From contig CM065700.1 in assembly GCA_017654935.2 (NCBI GenBank), positions 48,997,491 to 49,061,490 on the forward strand: DNA of 64,000 nt. Direction: 5' to 3'. The notes beneath the pieces were generated by a model. That model did not search any database and was not told where the DNA came from. It was given only the letters and a program-made list of their open reading frames with translations. Both the position numbers and the translations under genes were made by a program. Every line of letters begins with the position of its first letter. The stretch's first letter is position 1. Positions 61,100 through 64,000 of this stretch are shown in pieces. Origin of the DNA: Phymorhynchus buccinoides (taxonomy: Eukaryota; Mollusca; Gastropoda; Neogastropoda; Raphitomidae).

Positions 61100-61935
61100 A
61101 AATTATACTTCTAAACTTATGTCGGATTGTAACATTGATCTATTGTCCGTCCCAGAAGTTCCCACGATACCTAAGATGCCTCCTTGGGAACATATGAGCG
61201 GAAAGTTTGATTATGAATACACAAATGTTAAGAAAACTGAAAACCCAAACGTTTTAGTGAATGACGTTAGGGAATATCTTGACACTTGTTATATGGGAAG
61301 ACGGGGTAAAAAGCGCAGAAGCCCATCCCAATTATCTCATGAAATAAAGAAAATGTCAGTCAAATTTGCCCATGAGACGAATGCTATACATTAAGGCTCG
61401 TCTCATGGGCAAAATGAGACTGAAATTTGCTTCATTTCATGAGATAATTGGGGTGGGCTTCTTACCCGCCCATGCGCTTTTTACCCCGTCTTCCCCTAGT
61501 AATCATCTTAACATTTATACTGATGGTTCAGTTATGGATAATATTGGATGTGGTTCTGGTTTTGTAATTCCTAGCCTTAAAATGTAAAAGTATTTTCATA
61601 TTGGTAAAGGGTTCTCTATATTCACAGCAGAATTATATGCAATATTGATGGCCTTAACTTATACTTGTGATACACCTATGTCCTATTACAACATTCTTAT
61701 TTGTGTTGATTCAAAATCTGTCTTACAATCTTTGCGGCATTGGGATAGTAAAGCACGAAGAGATCTGATTTTTTATATACATCATCTTATACATGTTATA
61801 ATGATGAAGGGAGTAAATGTAGATTTTTGTTGGGTCCCTTCTCATTGTGGGTTGAAATGGAATGAAACAGCAGATAGTCTTGCTAAGCGCGGAGCTAAAC
61901 ATCATTCTGATACTGATTTTAATCATATATCCTAA
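61100..61935 (+). pseudogene. I-clade LINE fragment with RNase H domain
   Basis: After an interval carrying IPKMPPWE, the RNase H domain follows: NIYTDGSV (first Asp), FTAELYAILMALTY (Glu), ICVDSKSVLQSL (Asp) and CWVPSHCGLKWNETADSLAK (last Asp). All four catalytic acidic residues are present, but a TAA interrupts the frame at 61586 and a long palindrome (61295-61495) breaks the sequence before it. RNase H is characteristic of I and related LINE clades. Confidence 0.82.
61295..61495. repeat. Long palindrome inside the LINE fragment
   Basis: Left arm 61295-61381 and right arm 61398-61495 are inverted copies (GGGAAGACGGGGTAAAAAGC / GCTTTTTACCCCGTCTTCCC; TTTGCCCATGAGACGA / TCGTCTCATGGGCAAA) around a 16-bp loop. 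The right arm has 11 extra bases near CCGCCCATGCG. Confidence 0.9.
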
Positions 61936-62683
61936 AGAGGTCTTCGGTTGAATTTGGTTGGTTTTGGAAAAGTCTGTTCATGATAGAAATAGAAGGAGAA
62001 AAGTTATCGCCCTCGTTATATATACAAGATGATCTTAAAACTAAAGTTAAAAGTATGGAACACTAAATACTGTTATGTTTTATGTAATTGTGGAAAGTGC
62101 ATCATTTGTTAAAAGAATGCCCAATTTTAACACCACTTTACATAAATACCTGTAAGTCTATTGACTAAGTGATTTATGAGAATGATCGTCAAATATTATT
62201 TAGCCCTAAGTTCTTCAGTAGTTCTGATTTCTACTAGTACAAATTGGAATTCCGATTTGTACCGACAGCCAGTATGAAATGGAATTTAGTACAAACTGGA
62301 ATTTTGTTTTCTACTCTTAAACTTACGTGATTGAAAAAAGACTTAGAATTTTAGGAAAGGCTATATTATTAGAACAGTAAAACCTACCAGATAGGATACA
62401 CACATCACAGATCACAGCAGAATACAAATGATGGAAGTCACACTTTCTATTTTAATGATTGGTAGTTTAATACAAACGTTACATTGGTTTAAATGGTAAG
62501 CCAATCTAATTTTCTCTCAGACTCTGTTAGAAATCTGAATCTGTCCTTCCTGAGTCTCATTCCACACACACGCACACGCACGCACCTACGCCTCCCCGTC
62601 CACCGTCCACAGAGAGAGAGAGAACAACAATGAACAACAACAACAATGAACAAATTGTTTAATGATTAGTCCTTTGGCCCATA
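61936..62683. other. Intergenic, nothing recognised
   Basis: AT-rich; the first part is probably the 3' remainder of the I-clade LINE. No other signal. Confidence 0.35.

Positions 62684-64000
<1,317 letters not shown>

Overview
The window is animal nuclear DNA. Coding sequence is sparse and split by GT-AG introns. Dinucleotide microsatellites are long, minisatellites are many, and there are 5'-truncated non-LTR retrotransposons, tRNA-derived SINEs and dozens of short inverted-repeat DNA elements. This texture, with CR1/L2-like and I-clade LINE remnants, fits a lophotrochozoan, most likely a mollusc and perhaps a gastropod. That placement is inference; no species marker is present.

Two host genes can be supported. 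The first is a plus-strand GPN1 gene (GPN-loop GTPase 1, the RNA polymerase II assembly and nuclear-import GTPase). It has 12 coding exons between 810 and 25123, predicts 408 residues, and keeps every GTPase motif including the Gly-Pro-Asn loop. The second is a minus-strand gene with an intronless coding region for a 442-residue F-box protein (39240 down to 37912). Its 5'UTR probably starts at a splice acceptor near 39353. A promoter-like cluster (ATGGCGG, inverted CCAAT, NRF-1 palindrome) near 42.7 kb could serve it or an unseen gene.

The most unusual feature is in GPN1. At least four exons carry tandem copies of their own splice-site end. The acceptor end of exon 2 occurs 4 times, the acceptor end of exon 6 occurs 12 times (77-bp period), the donor end of exon 7 occurs 11 times (87-bp period, 10 with a GT), and the acceptor end of exon 9 occurs 3 times (42-bp, in-frame period). 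The terminal exon also has a diverged second copy beyond a 35-bp satellite in the 3'UTR. In each case only one copy is joined to the rest of its exon; the others sit in introns as ready-made decoy splice sites.

Layout: 1-0.8 kb LINE fragment and flank; 0.8-26.35 kb GPN1 with introns full of MITEs, SINEs, LINE pieces and minisatellites; 26.35-37.7 kb intergenic, with a 1.7-kb TIR element and three large satellites (31.6-35.6 kb); 37.9-39.35 kb F-box gene; 39.7-48 kb LINE-rich, including a 773-residue endonuclease/RT open frame; 48.3-64 kb satellites, a telomere-like foldback element with a perfect 8-bp target duplication, nested transposons, and RNase H and RT remnants. Apart from the two host genes, the long open frames are either LINE remnants or low-complexity satellite translations.
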